A stretch of 64,000 nt of DNA, taken from the NCBI RefSeq assembly GCF_018224615.1, contig NZ_JAGTUK010000002.1:558001-622000 (forward strand), written 5' to 3'. A model generated the notes under the pieces. That model was given only the letters and a program-made list of their open reading frames with translations, did no database searches and was not told the DNA's origin. The translations under genes were made by a program, and so were the position numbers. Numbering within the stretch: the stretch's first letter is position 1; every line of letters starts with the position of its first letter. Shown piece after piece: positions 1-6,903 of this stretch. The DNA comes from Microbacterium paraoxydans (lineage in GTDB: Bacteria; Actinomycetota; Actinomycetes; Actinomycetales; Microbacteriaceae).

Positions 1-806
1 CTCGCGGTGCCACGCCCACCGAGTCCGGCCTCATGACCATCCCGATGATCATCGGCCAGATGGGGGCGTCGATCATCATCGGCCAGCTGGTCAGCCGCTT
101 CGGCAAGTGGAAGGGCTGGATGCTCGCGGGTTCCGTGCTCGCCACGATCGGTGTGAGCCTGATGGCCACGCTGCGCTACGACACCCCGTTCGCCCTGGTC
201 GCGGTGTACATGTTCGTGCTCGGTGCCGGGCTCGGCATGGTCATGCAGAACCTCACGCTGATCGTGCAGAACGACACCGATCCGCGCCAGCTCGGCGCCG
301 CCTCCTCCAACGTCAACTTCTTCCGCACGATCGCCGGCACCATCGGCGTGACCGTGATGGGCTCGCTGCTGTCCACGAGCGTCGCGAACTACGTCACCGA
401 CGGGCTCAAGGGCTTCACGCCGTCGAGCCAGGCGGAGATCGACGCACTGAAGCACCTCGCCTCCGGTGACGTGCCGAAGGTGGCGCAGCTGCCCGACTCG
501 CTGCGGTCGATCGTCGAGAGCGCCTACGGGCACGGCATCGCCGATGCGTTCATCATCGCGATCCCGCTCGCCGTGATCTCGATCATCGCGATCGCGTTCA
601 TCAAGAACAAGCCGCTGTCGACCAAGAACGCCGCGGAGCAGCTGCGCGAGAACGCCGAGGAGTCGGTGATCGAGGTCTCCGAGGCCGAGGTGGGAGCCTC
701 GCTCGCCACCGGCACGATCCGCACGGCGCAGACGGAGCCCGCCACCACCACGGGAACCGTGGGCGTGCTCGAGCGCGAGCGCCAGGATCGGACGCAGGAG
801 CGCTGA
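1..806 (+). CDS. DHA2-family (EmrB/QacA-like) MFS drug exporter, C-terminal part
   Basis: Proton-driven multidrug efflux protein of the inner membrane, cut by the window edge. The frame is open from base 3, so the true start lies upstream and only about 267 residues are present. Visible are the last membrane segments, with a glycine-rich helix followed by a short basic loop (RFGKWKG), the NFFRTIAGTIGVTVMG helix typical of 14-TM DHA2 exporters, and a final TM near the end (AFIIAIPLAVISIIAIAF), then a ~60-residue hydrophilic tail. The stop codon lies one base before the GTG of a MarR gene, so the two are co-transcribed and the regulator probably controls the pump. The family is clear; the substrate cannot be read from sequence. 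Confidence 0.9.
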   Translation, partial: RGATPTESGLMTIPMIIGQMGASIIIGQLVSRFGKWKGWMLAGSVLATIGVSLMATLRYDTPFALVAVYMFVLGAGLGMVMQNLTLIVQNDTDPRQLGAASSNVNFFRTIAGTIGVTVMGSLLSTSVANYVTDGLKGFTPSSQAEIDALKHLASGDVPKVAQLPDSLRSIVESAYGHGIADAFIIAIPLAVISIIAIAFIKNKPLSTKNAAEQLRENAEESVIEVSEAEVGASLATGTIRTAQTEPATTTGTVGVLERERQDRTQER

Positions 807-807
807 C

Positions 808-1263
808 GTGATCGCCCCCGACGCGGTCGGCACTGCCGACGTCGACACGGCGCTCAGCGACCTGCAGGCGCACCTCAACCTGATCTTCGCGCGGACCCGG
901 TCGCTGTGGAAGGAATCCGCAGCCCGGGTCCACCCGGAGCTCCAGGTGGCCGGCTACAAGCTGCTCACGTTCATCGACCGGGCGGGCTCGGCCAACGCGC
1001 ACGAGCTGGCCGAGCGATTCGAGATGGACAAGTCGGTCGTCAGCCGACAGGTGCGCATGCTGGAGGAGCTGGGCCTGCTCGACTCCCACCCGGACGAGCG
1101 CGACGGGCGGCTGCGCGTGCTCACCGCGACCCCGGGGGCGTGCTCCGCGCTCGCCGAGGTCCGCCGGGAGTACGGCACCCGCCTGCGTGCCGTGATCGAC
1201 CAGCTGACGCCGCACGAGATCGAGGCCGCGTCGAAGGCGTTCCGGTTGCTGTCGGAGGTGTGA
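808..1263 (+). CDS. MarR-family transcriptional regulator
   Basis: DNA-binding repressor of 151 residues that probably senses a small aromatic or drug ligand and controls the adjacent exporter. The winged helix-turn-helix lies at about residues 50-110: helix HELAERFEMDKSVVSRQVRML is the recognition region and DERDGRLRVLTAT the wing. The GTG start is preceded by AGGAG 8 nt upstream, inside the end of the exporter gene. The protein shares the block A-x-x-VHPELQ, DKS-x-VSRQV and PD-x-x-D-x-R-x-RVL-x-AT with the MarR at 6904, so the two are paralogs that now flank the accessory island. A hairpin follows the stop. Confidence 0.92.
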   Translation: MIAPDAVGTADVDTALSDLQAHLNLIFARTRSLWKESAARVHPELQVAGYKLLTFIDRAGSANAHELAERFEMDKSVVSRQVRMLEELGLLDSHPDERDGRLRVLTATPGACSALAEVRREYGTRLRAVIDQLTPHEIEAASKAFRLLSEV

Positions 1264-1279
1264 CGCAGTCCGGAGGAAG

Positions 1280-1300
1280 CCCCGCCGCCAGGCGGGGGTT
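1280..1300. terminator. Probable bidirectional rho-independent terminator
   Basis: CCCCGCC and GGCGGGG form a 7-bp GC stem with a GCCA loop, followed on the plus strand by GTTTGG. It sits 16 nt after the marR stop and just past the stop of the converging HNH gene, so it can end both transcripts. It also marks the approximate left edge of the island. Confidence 0.7.
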
Positions 1301-1303
1301 TGG

Positions 1304-1618
1304 TCACCGTTGGTGCGCTGACCGGCCGCCGGCTGCTCGGTTGCATGCCTGGTGCTCGGGTCCTGTGTAGCGGCTGCGGTCATGATCATCGTGGCCAAGG
1401 TCCCATGCGGCACCCGGACGGATGAGCTTGCGGCAGCGGCCGCATCGCACACGGCCCGTAGCCACGCGCGGCTCCCACTCGGCTCTGAGTTGGTCGTGGG
1501 CGGCGTCGTAGCCTCGTGCCTGCCGCGACCCACGTCGCGCCTCGACCAACCTGGCATGCTCCAGGCATCGGCCATTGACGACCAGCTGAGGGCATCCCGG
1601 CTCGATGCAGACCTTCAT
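1304..1618 (-). CDS. Small HNH endonuclease, phage type
   Basis: Protein of 104 residues with two zinc-knuckle cysteine pairs (CIEPGCPQ near the start, CGRC in the middle) and the HNH signature at the end: DLGHDDHDRSRYTGPEHQACN, in which the GH, the central D and the EH-x-x-CN residues match the betabetaalpha-metal core. Such enzymes nick DNA and usually sit next to phage terminase genes, where they help packaging. No terminase is present here, so this is an orphan copy, either a phage remnant or a small homing-type or defence nuclease. The ATG start directly follows one copy of the 250-bp repeat, with no good Shine-Dalgarno site. The upstream extension of the frame runs into the repeat and was not included. 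Confidence 0.8.
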   Translation of the reverse strand: MKVCIEPGCPQLVVNGRCLEHARLVEARRGSRQARGYDAAHDQLRAEWEPRVATGRVRCGRCRKLIRPGAAWDLGHDDHDRSRYTGPEHQACNRAAGGRSAHQR

Positions 1619-1619
1619 G

Positions 1620-1870
1620 CGGCTGACCTCCCGGTTCGTGCTCGGAAGCGTGCCCTCACGCCGTTGCAGCGCGAGGGCACGCGGCTCGCCCGGAAACCCA
1701 TAACCGGCGAGCAAGCCACCTGACGAGTGGCAGCCCGAGGACGACGAACGCCCCGGGCTAGAAAGCCTCGGGGCGTGTGTCTGGCGGTAGAAACACTTCT
1801 ACCGCGCGCTGAAAAGGTACCACACGAAATCACGCGTCACATCGCGATCGCGGGCGTTACGGGCGTGTCG
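1620..1870 (-). repeat. Structured direct repeat, copy 1
   Basis: Copy of a ~250-bp element found again at 3409-3658 in the same orientation. The first ~202 bases of the two copies differ at about 12 positions; the remainder is more diverged. It contains three hairpins: 1649-1681 (arms CGTGCCCTCAC and GCGAGGGCACG), 1749-1775 (CGCCCCG and CGGGGCG) and 1784-1805 (GCGGTAGAA, loop ACAC, TTCTACCGC). On the transcribed strand it lies after the stop of one gene and immediately before the HNH start. No protein function is assigned; it may be a structured RNA leader, a terminator-promoter cassette or a recombination boundary. Confidence 0.9.
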
Positions 1871-1893
1871 ACGCTTCGGGATCGTTCCCTCGG

Positions 1894-2637
1894 TCAGAGG
1901 CTGCTGTCGTCGGCGGGTGGGAAATAGCGCTCTTCATCGCGTTCGAAGGCCACGCGGATGTTGTTTGTCGCGTTGATGAAGTCGTTGGCGGCTTGGGGGG
2001 TGAGATCTTCTCGTCCGGCATCGTTGAGCCGCTCGCGGATATCGGTGAGGCGTTCCACGACGCTCTCGATTTCCGGACTGAAGTGCTTCTTGGTTGCGAG
2101 AAAACTGGCGACGTCGGCTACGCGACGTGCGTGGGGAGGCAGGCCGTACTTCTCGCCAAGGCGTCTGGCTACGTCTTCGAGTTCGTACCACCTGATGAGC
2201 ATGACCGCGCGGCGCTCTGCGCGGTCCCTGTCTCGTTTGACCAACGCCTCTACGGCGGCGCGGCCGACTTCGATCGAGGCGTCGGTGCGCCAGCCGTCGC
2301 GGCCACGGACATCCGAGAGCGAGGACCTCGGAGTGATCTTGTGCTTCGAGGACTCAGCCGACTGCTCTGTGGCCGATGGCTTCTCTGCCGGGGGAGCAAT
2401 CGGTGGCTCGGTGGCGGCCTCGATGATCGCTTCCGGAGTGGTCGCGGAGTCCTCGGCAGCTTCTCGGATCTCTTGGCGTAGTTCGAGCTGTGCTCCCCAG
2501 CCGCTCGCTTTCTGAAGCCGGACGAGAATGTCGATGAGGGGTCGGCGGAAGATGAGCGCCAGGGTCAGGACCATAGCCGGCCAGGCGAGTACCTTGAGGT
2601 ACTCGAGGACGATACTGAGCCAGTCTGCAAGTTCCAT
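1894..2637 (-). CDS. One-TM membrane protein with degenerate HEPN-like C-terminal domain (paralog B)
   Basis: Protein of 247 residues with unknown function. The ATG at 2637 has AGGAG 5 nt upstream. Residues ~12-35 form one TM helix (LEYLKVLAWP then a hydrophobic run), followed by RRPL and a GWGAQLEL block, a Pro/Ala/Glu-rich linker (~65-115) and an all-helical domain (~145-235). The last part, with WYELEDVARRLG and a RL-x(5)-RERLNDAG pattern, recalls HEPN or DUF4145-like helical bundles, but the catalytic R-x4-6-H of HEPN RNases is absent. It is clearly homologous to the protein at 4252 in both the TM block and the helical domain. Family assignment of the C-terminus is inference. Confidence 0.75.
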   Translation of the reverse strand: MELADWLSIVLEYLKVLAWPAMVLTLALIFRRPLIDILVRLQKASGWGAQLELRQEIREAAEDSATTPEAIIEAATEPPIAPPAEKPSATEQSAESSKHKITPRSSLSDVRGRDGWRTDASIEVGRAAVEALVKRDRDRAERRAVMLIRWYELEDVARRLGEKYGLPPHARRVADVASFLATKKHFSPEIESVVERLTDIRERLNDAGREDLTPQAANDFINATNNIRVAFERDEERYFPPADDSSL

Positions 2638-2696
2638 CGTGCTCCTGAATTCGATTGCTGCGAGCGCGGGTGTAGCGCCTGGTGCGGGGGGCGAGT

Positions 2697-2727
2697 GCCC
2701 CGGAGCATGCTGTCGTGCTCCGGGGGC
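2697..2727. terminator. Hairpin between two island genes
   Basis: GCCCCGGAGCA and TGCTCCGGGG form a stem of about 10 bp around an 8-nt loop. On the minus strand it lies just after the stop of the 192-residue gene and 60 nt before the next ATG, so it can act as a terminator or an attenuator that lowers expression of the downstream membrane-protein gene. No clear U-tract follows. Confidence 0.5.
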
Positions 2728-2735
2728 ATTGGGCG

Positions 2736-3314
2736 TCAGTCGGCGTTGTCCCAAGCTTCGCGCGCTCTGGCCTGCTTCGCGGCGGTGTCGGCCTCGGCGA
2801 GCGCAGCCGCGGCCTTGCCGTACCCTTCGATGGCGGCGTCGAGGCGGCGCGCTGCAGTCGGCGCTGCATACCCGGCGTTGAGATTGGCGATGTCGTAGCC
2901 GCGGCCGAAGCGCGCGGATTCGAGACCCTCCATCGAGTAGCCGGCCTTCTGGAGCAACTCTCCCGTGATCCTCAGCAGGGGGGAGAGCACCTCGCGGTAG
3001 TCGACGAAGCTCTCGCCAGTCATGTTGGGCCGAGCCTTCTTGGCGAGCTCTTCGATGTCGAGGAGGTCGAGCTGCGCGTCGACCTGGTCGATCGCGGTGG
3101 TCGCGGCCTGCGTGATGTTGATCTTAAGGGTGACGAGTTCGGCGGGGTTCATGGCAGTGGTGATGTCGTGCTGCTCGACGATGGTCCGCTCGAGCATCTG
3201 CTCGAGGGCGGCGGCGAGGTGCTCACGGAAGTCTTCACCGACTTCCTTCTTCACCGTCTCGACGTTGGTGCGGGCGGTTTCGGCTCGGGTGCGGGCTGTC
3301 TCGAGGTCGGTCAT
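2736..3314 (-). CDS. Soluble helical protein of unknown function
   Basis: I do not recognise this 192-residue protein. Start ATG at 3314 has a strong AAGGAGA site 7 nt upstream. The sequence is Ala/Glu/Thr-rich with long amphipathic helices and coiled-coil potential at ~1-60 (TARTRAETARTNVETVKK), ~65-95 and ~160-190. There is no signal peptide, TM segment, cysteine pair or recognisable catalytic motif. It lies between the two paralogous membrane proteins and its 5' side is bordered by repeat copy 2. A structural or partner role to the membrane proteins is suggested only by position. Confidence 0.65.
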   Translation of the reverse strand: MTDLETARTRAETARTNVETVKKEVGEDFREHLAAALEQMLERTIVEQHDITTAMNPAELVTLKINITQAATTAIDQVDAQLDLLDIEELAKKARPNMTGESFVDYREVLSPLLRITGELLQKAGYSMEGLESARFGRGYDIANLNAGYAAPTAARRLDAAIEGYGKAAAALAEADTAAKQARAREAWDNAD

Positions 3315-3408
3315 CGTTGGCTCTCCTTGCGGGTTGTGGCTTCATCCTGCCAGGTCGCTGGACAACCTCGGCCGGTTATGCGTCGGGCTTCCGCTGTTTG
3401 GTGGCGAT

Positions 3409-3658
3409 CGGCTGACCTCCCGGTTCGTGCTCGGAGACGTGCCCTCACATCGTTGCAGCGTGAGGGCACGCGGCTCGCTCGGAAACCCGTAACCGGCGAA
3501 CAAGCCACCTGACGAGTGGCAGCCCGAGGACGACGAACGCCCCGGGCTAGAAAGCGTCGGGGCGTGTGTCTGGCGATAGAAACACTTCTATCGCGCGCCG
3601 AAAAGGTACCGAACGAACCTGCGCGTCACGCGGCGAGCGCGGGCGTATGAGCGTGTCG
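3409..3658 (-). repeat. Structured direct repeat, copy 2
   Basis: Second copy of the element at 1620-1870. The hairpins are kept at 3438-3470 (perfect 11-bp stem CGTGCCCTCAC / GTGAGGGCACG), 3538-3564 and 3573-3594 (GCGATAGAA, ACAC, TTCTATCGC). The last stem differs from copy 1 by a G-C to A-T change on both arms (1787/1802 versus 3576/3591), a compensatory substitution that keeps the 9-bp helix. It lies after the stop of the tail-anchored protein gene and about 95 nt before the start of the 192-residue gene. Confidence 0.9.
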
Positions 3659-3702
3659 TGGGGGTGGGGGTCATACAGGACGATCTTGGTGGTTTTGTGC
3701 AG

Positions 3703-4206
3703 TCACCGGAGGATGACGGCGACGATGAGCGCGGCGATGGAGGTTCCGAGGGAGGCGCCGGCGATGATGACGGACGTGATGGTGGTACGTCGGGAGAACC
3801 GCTCGGCGCGCTCCGATGCTTCGCGCTGTTCGGTAGTGAGGGCGAGGCTGGCGGTGGTGAGCTGGACGAGTTGGGCGACGGCTTGGCGTTGGGCCTCGAG
3901 TGATTCCGCCATCCGTTCGGTGTTGCGGGCGGTGTCATGGTGCGACGTGTCGATGGGCAGGTCGAAAAGGGCGTCGCCTATGGGCGACGCGCTGGGGGTG
4001 GTGAGCAGCGTCGGGGGAACGAACTTGCTTGCGAGGTCCTGAGTGATGCGGTCGAGACCCGACGCTCTGGCGAAGTTGGCGCTGAGTTCCTTCAGGGTCT
4101 CGGCGGGGAGAGCGTTTGCCTTGAGTCCTTGCACCAGATCGCTGTAGGCCGCTTGGAGGTCAGGTGCTTGGTCGTCGTCGGCGTCGTCAGCGTTGATCTC
4201 GATCAT
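3703..4206 (-). CDS. Tail-anchored membrane protein of unknown function
   Basis: Protein of 167 residues, not recognised. An acidic N-terminus (DDADDDQ) leads into a helical region; residues ~95-140 have coiled-coil character with many Glu/Arg (EQREASERAERFSRR), and a single TM helix (~143-165) ends the protein with only one or two residues after it. It should therefore be C-terminally anchored with the body in the cytoplasm. Start ATG at 4206 has only a weak AAGAAG site. It follows the membrane-protein gene at 4252 by 45 nt and looks co-transcribed with it. The same topology of cytoplasmic helices plus one TM suggests it could assemble with its neighbours at the membrane. Confidence 0.65.
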   Translation of the reverse strand: MIEINADDADDDQAPDLQAAYSDLVQGLKANALPAETLKELSANFARASGLDRITQDLASKFVPPTLLTTPSASPIGDALFDLPIDTSHHDTARNTERMAESLEAQRQAVAQLVQLTTASLALTTEQREASERAERFSRRTTITSVIIAGASLGTSIAALIVAVILR

Positions 4207-4251
4207 CTGTTTCTTCTTTGCGGTGGCGTTGGTGGGCGCAGCGAGTTGGCG

Positions 4252-5070
4252 CTACTGGACGTCGTGTGACGTGGGTTCGTTGTGGGCAGGTCTGCTGTGT
4301 GCGCGCTGGAGCTTGTCGATGACTCCCTCGAGGATGTCGGTCATGCTCTGGGTGGCGTCGACGAAGTTCTCGATCGCGAGCGGGGGGAGGTCGTCGTATC
4401 GCAGTCGGCTACGCAGCGTGTAGAGGCGGTCGGCTAGGTCCGCGGTGTCCGTAGAGACGAGGCCTTGGTTGGCGAGATGGGCAGTAAGCGCTGAAATGTT
4501 GCGCGAGTGGTTAGGTGACAGCCCAAGTAGGTGGCCCAGCCTGTTAGCGGTGTGCTGCAGCGTGTCCCAGGCAGCGATGATGTTCCAGCGGCTCGAGCGC
4601 TGCGACGTAAACACGCGGAACTGACGGGTACCGGGGGAGCTCGGGGTAGCTGCCGCCGAGTCCGCAACCTGCCGAAGGTCGTCCGTGAGGGAATCGCCTT
4701 CCATGGGCGGCTCGTCGCGCGCGATGACCGGAGCAGCAGTGTCAGTGCGGTCGCTGGGGAGGCCGCGATCTGCGCCGCGAATGTCGAGTGCCGTCTCGTC
4801 ACCCGTCGATGAGGGCACGAGCCCTTCCTTGATCTCAAGCTGGGCGGACTCGTCAGCAAGCTCGCGCGCCTCGTTCTCGAGTTCGAGTGTCGCACCCCAC
4901 CCGGTGGCTTTGCGCAGTCTGTCGAGAACGCTGATGAGCGGCCTCTTGTACAGCAATGCGAGGGTGATCACCGCGATTGGCCATGCGAGCACCTTGAGGT
5001 ACTCGAGGAGCAGGTTCGCGAGCTCCATGGTGACGTCGAAGGCCACGACGAGCAGCTCGGGAAGATCCAT
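4252..5070 (-). CDS. One-TM membrane protein with degenerate HEPN-like C-terminal domain (paralog A)
   Basis: Protein of 272 residues, homologous to the one at 1894. The shared block is MELA, then LEYLKVLAWP, a hydrophobic TM, RPLI, and GWGA-x-LEL, at residues ~15-65. After a long acidic, low-complexity linker (~70-150) comes a helical domain (~160-255) with LQHTANRLGHLLGLSP and RLYTLRSRLR, matching the paralog's helical domain in pattern but lacking the HEPN active-site His. ATG at 5070 was chosen because CATACT ends 6 nt before it (leaderless-type promoter); a GTG at 5076 and an ATG at 5022-5028 are alternatives. Function unknown. Confidence 0.75.
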   Translation of the reverse strand: MDLPELLVVAFDVTMELANLLLEYLKVLAWPIAVITLALLYKRPLISVLDRLRKATGWGATLELENEARELADESAQLEIKEGLVPSSTGDETALDIRGADRGLPSDRTDTAAPVIARDEPPMEGDSLTDDLRQVADSAAATPSSPGTRQFRVFTSQRSSRWNIIAAWDTLQHTANRLGHLLGLSPNHSRNISALTAHLANQGLVSTDTADLADRLYTLRSRLRYDDLPPLAIENFVDATQSMTDILEGVIDKLQRAHSRPAHNEPTSHDVQ

Positions 5071-5115
5071 CTCCACAGTATGTCGGATCGTCGATACGGC
5101 GAGCGCGGTCGGCGG

Positions 5116-5286
5116 TTAGGGGCGTGCGTGGACGCGGAGGATGCGGCCAGCGAGTGTTTCGGTGGCGTGGCGGTAGGTCATCGTCACGGCGCGGAGTGCA
5201 ACGGTGGTGGTGCCGAGGCTCATGGAGCTGAGCGCGTAGAGGGTGCCGTCGTCGTTGTCGACGGTTTCGCCGTGCTTGGAGGTGTC
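5116..5286 (-). pseudogene. Possible C-terminal remnant of a deleted gene
   Basis: Immediately after the stop of the CxxC protein, in the same frame, about 56 codons read with a normal protein-like composition (GTLYALSSMSLGTTTVALR, then ETLAGRILRVHARP) to a TAA at 5116. There is no start codon with a ribosome site and no upstream part, so it looks like the tail of a gene whose front was deleted. It could equally be chance open sequence. Confidence 0.3.
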
Positions 5287-5619
5287 TCATCCGCGGCTCT
5301 CCCCTTCCTGTCCGATGACACCGGCATCCGATCGGGCTTCGTCCGTGACAAGCGGCATCAGCGCCTTCACTAGGCATTCGCCGTGGAAGTCCCAACGCCA
5401 CTCTCGGTAGTCACGCTCTGGCGCCCCGCTCGCTCGATCGCCGTGCCTCTTACGCCAGAAGACGAATGCCTTCTTCACGGCATCCTTCTGCCCCGAGCCA
5501 ATCGGTGCGTGACCGATGTTCAGCGCCGACCAGTCGCGGTGGCCGTAGGTGTCGACGGGCTCTCCGCAGAGATCGCACACCTGCACGCGAGCGGTGCTCG
5601 GTCGCATCTGCTCGCTCAT
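5287..5619 (-). CDS. Small zinc-knuckle protein, phage-like
   Basis: Protein of 110 residues. The ATG at 5619 overlaps the TGA of the preceding gene as ATGA, which fixes the start by translational coupling. CDLCGEPVD near residue 14-22 is a zinc-binding knuckle, and a WDFHGECLV segment further on supplies a second His/Cys pair, so it probably binds one zinc in a treble-clef-like fold. A basic stretch (KKAFVFWRKRHGDR) follows. Similar short proteins occur in actinophage genomes next to helicase and nuclease genes; no specific function is known to me. Confidence 0.6.
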   Translation of the reverse strand: MSEQMRPSTARVQVCDLCGEPVDTYGHRDWSALNIGHAPIGSGQKDAVKKAFVFWRKRHGDRASGAPERDYREWRWDFHGECLVKALMPLVTDEARSDAGVIGQEGESRG

Positions 5620-5765
5620 CGCGCACACCCAGCAGCACGCACGAGCCGACGCACGTTGCCCTCAGCTGCGGCGATGGTGAACTCGGGCGGGTTCCATCCG
5701 CGCACCGGGTCGAAGACATCGCCGTTCTCGTGGACATAGGCGATCTCGGTCGTGTTCTGTGGCAT
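5616..5765 (-). CDS. Small phage-like hypothetical protein
   Basis: Protein of 49 residues (MPQNTTEIAYVHENGDV at the start) translated from ATG 5765, with a GTG 21 nt upstream (5786) as an alternative. Its stop overlaps the next start (ATGA), and its start lies 10 nt after the stop of a 25-residue ORF. The composition is that of a real small protein with several aromatic and acidic residues, but no motif is recognised. It belongs to the overlapping chain that follows the helicase remnant. Confidence 0.5.
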   Translation of the reverse strand: MPQNTTEIAYVHENGDVFDPVRGWNPPEFTIAAAEGNVRRLVRAAGCAR

Positions 5766-5775
5766 CTTGAACCAC

Positions 5776-5853
5776 TCAAACCACACCGAGCATCTCGATG
5801 AGCGCGGTCTGCTGGGCACCGGTGAGTGGTGTGATCTTGGAGGGTTTGGTCAT
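5776..5853 (-). CDS. Tiny coupled ORF after the helicase remnant
   Basis: ATG at 5853 overlaps the helicase stop as ATGA and the 25-codon frame (MTKPSKITPLTGAQQTALIE at the start) ends with TGA at 5776. The overlap geometry and the amphipathic second half suggest a real tiny phage-type protein rather than chance, but it is too short for further evidence. Confidence 0.4.
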   Translation of the reverse strand: MTKPSKITPLTGAQQTALIEMLGVV

Positions 5854-6870
5854 GATGCTTGTTCCTGTTCTGCGGGCAGGCCGAGGACCTGGCGGGCGAG
5901 GCGTCGGGCGCGGTTGGGGTCGGTGGTCGAGTTGTTGAAGAGCTGGCCGTCCTTGGACATCAGCTGCTCGGACTGGCGGCGCTTGATGCCGAGTACTTGC
6001 ATTAGGGCGGGGTCGGAGCCTTCACTCGTGACGGCGTAGTAGATGACGGGTGGCGCGTCGCCCATGCCGTCGCGGCGGAGTCGGCCGATGCCCTGCTCGT
6101 GGACCTGCGGGGACCAGTCGAGCTCGGCGAATATGCCGACGGAGGCGACCTTCTGGAGGCCGTCGACGCCGGAGCCGGAGCGCAGCGACATGATGAGGAC
6201 TCGGCACTGGGCGCGGAGCTGCTCCTCGGTGACGTGCGGGTCGTTCGGGTCGAGCGGTGGGGTCGTGAATGCGGCTTCTGCGCGGGTCTTTTGGGCGGGT
6301 GATTCGGAGCCGGTGTAGAGCATCGGGTGGAACTCGCGGAGTTCCCGCATGAGGATCTCGTGCACTTCGCGGTGCCACGCCCAGAGGACGATCTTCTGCT
6401 CGGACTCGAGGAGCAGCTTCGCGAACTCGGCGACGAACGGTGCCTTGCCGACGCCTGTTGCCTGGCGCATCTTCCAGTCGATCTCGCCGGAGGCCTGAAA
6501 TCGTTCCTGCCGGTCGGTCGAGCCGTTGAGGATCAGCTTGGCGAGCTTCGCGAGGTCGCCCTTCACGTCGTCGAGGGCGGTGGGGTCGAAGTCGACGTCG
6601 ATGGTGTGCTTGATCGTCTTCGGGAGCTCCCGGCCGACGTCCTCGCGGGTGCGGGCCAGGAGGAAGCCGGACTCGCGCATGTAGGAGCCGAGGGCGTGCG
6701 GGTTCTTCACCATGGCGCGACCGTTGGTCATCGTCGCGCCACCCCACTCGCGCAGGAACTCGTCGCGGGTGCCGAGCTCGCCCGGGGACAGGATGTCCGC
6801 GATGTTCCAGATCTCTGACCCGTAGTTGTACACCGGGGTCGCGGTCGCGCCGATGACGTAGGTGGCCCCC
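5850..6870 (-). pseudogene. SF2 (SNF2-type phage) DNA helicase, N-terminal half missing
   Basis: About 340 residues of a phage SNF2-like helicase. Present are the motif III region (GATATPVYNYGSEIWN) at the very front and the second RecA-like domain with a strand block KIVLWAWHREVHEI, motif V (SLRSGSGVDGLQ) and motif VI (HEQGIGRLRRDG). The ATP-binding half with Walker A and DEAD/H boxes is gone: homology stops at about 6865, exactly where the promoter and start of the chromosomal MarR gene on the other strand begin. The frame stays open beyond this only as antisense of marR. It must be inactive as an ATPase and marks the right border of the island. Confidence 0.85.
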
Positions 6871-6891
6871 AGGGACGGCGGGGCTTCGCCG

Positions 6892-6897
6892 TACACT
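6892..6897 (+). promoter_or_regulatory. -10 box of leaderless marR
   Basis: TACACT lies six bases before the ATG at 6904, with no Shine-Dalgarno site between, which is the arrangement of a leaderless mRNA starting at the A of ATG. The -35 side is inside or next to the truncated helicase, so the island junction may have altered expression of this regulator. Confidence 0.6.
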
Positions 6898-6903
6898 GGC
6901 GGC

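Noticed and set aside
1615..1833. A small frame inside each repeat copy (also 3311-3508) with matching translation ACSPV-x-GFRASRVPSRCN
   Set aside because: The two copies are nearly identical DNA, so similar translation is expected; the frames have different starts and ends, no ribosome site, and run into the hairpins.
1620..3658. CRISPR array or insertion sequence for the direct repeats
   Set aside because: Only two long copies 1.8 kb apart, no short repeat-spacer pattern, no cas gene, no transposase and no terminal inverted repeats.
1270..6890. AAGCCCCGCCG at the left edge and CGGCGGGGCTT at the right edge as attachment sites
   Set aside because: They are in opposite orientation, only 11 bases, and the left one is part of a terminator; no integrase gene is present.
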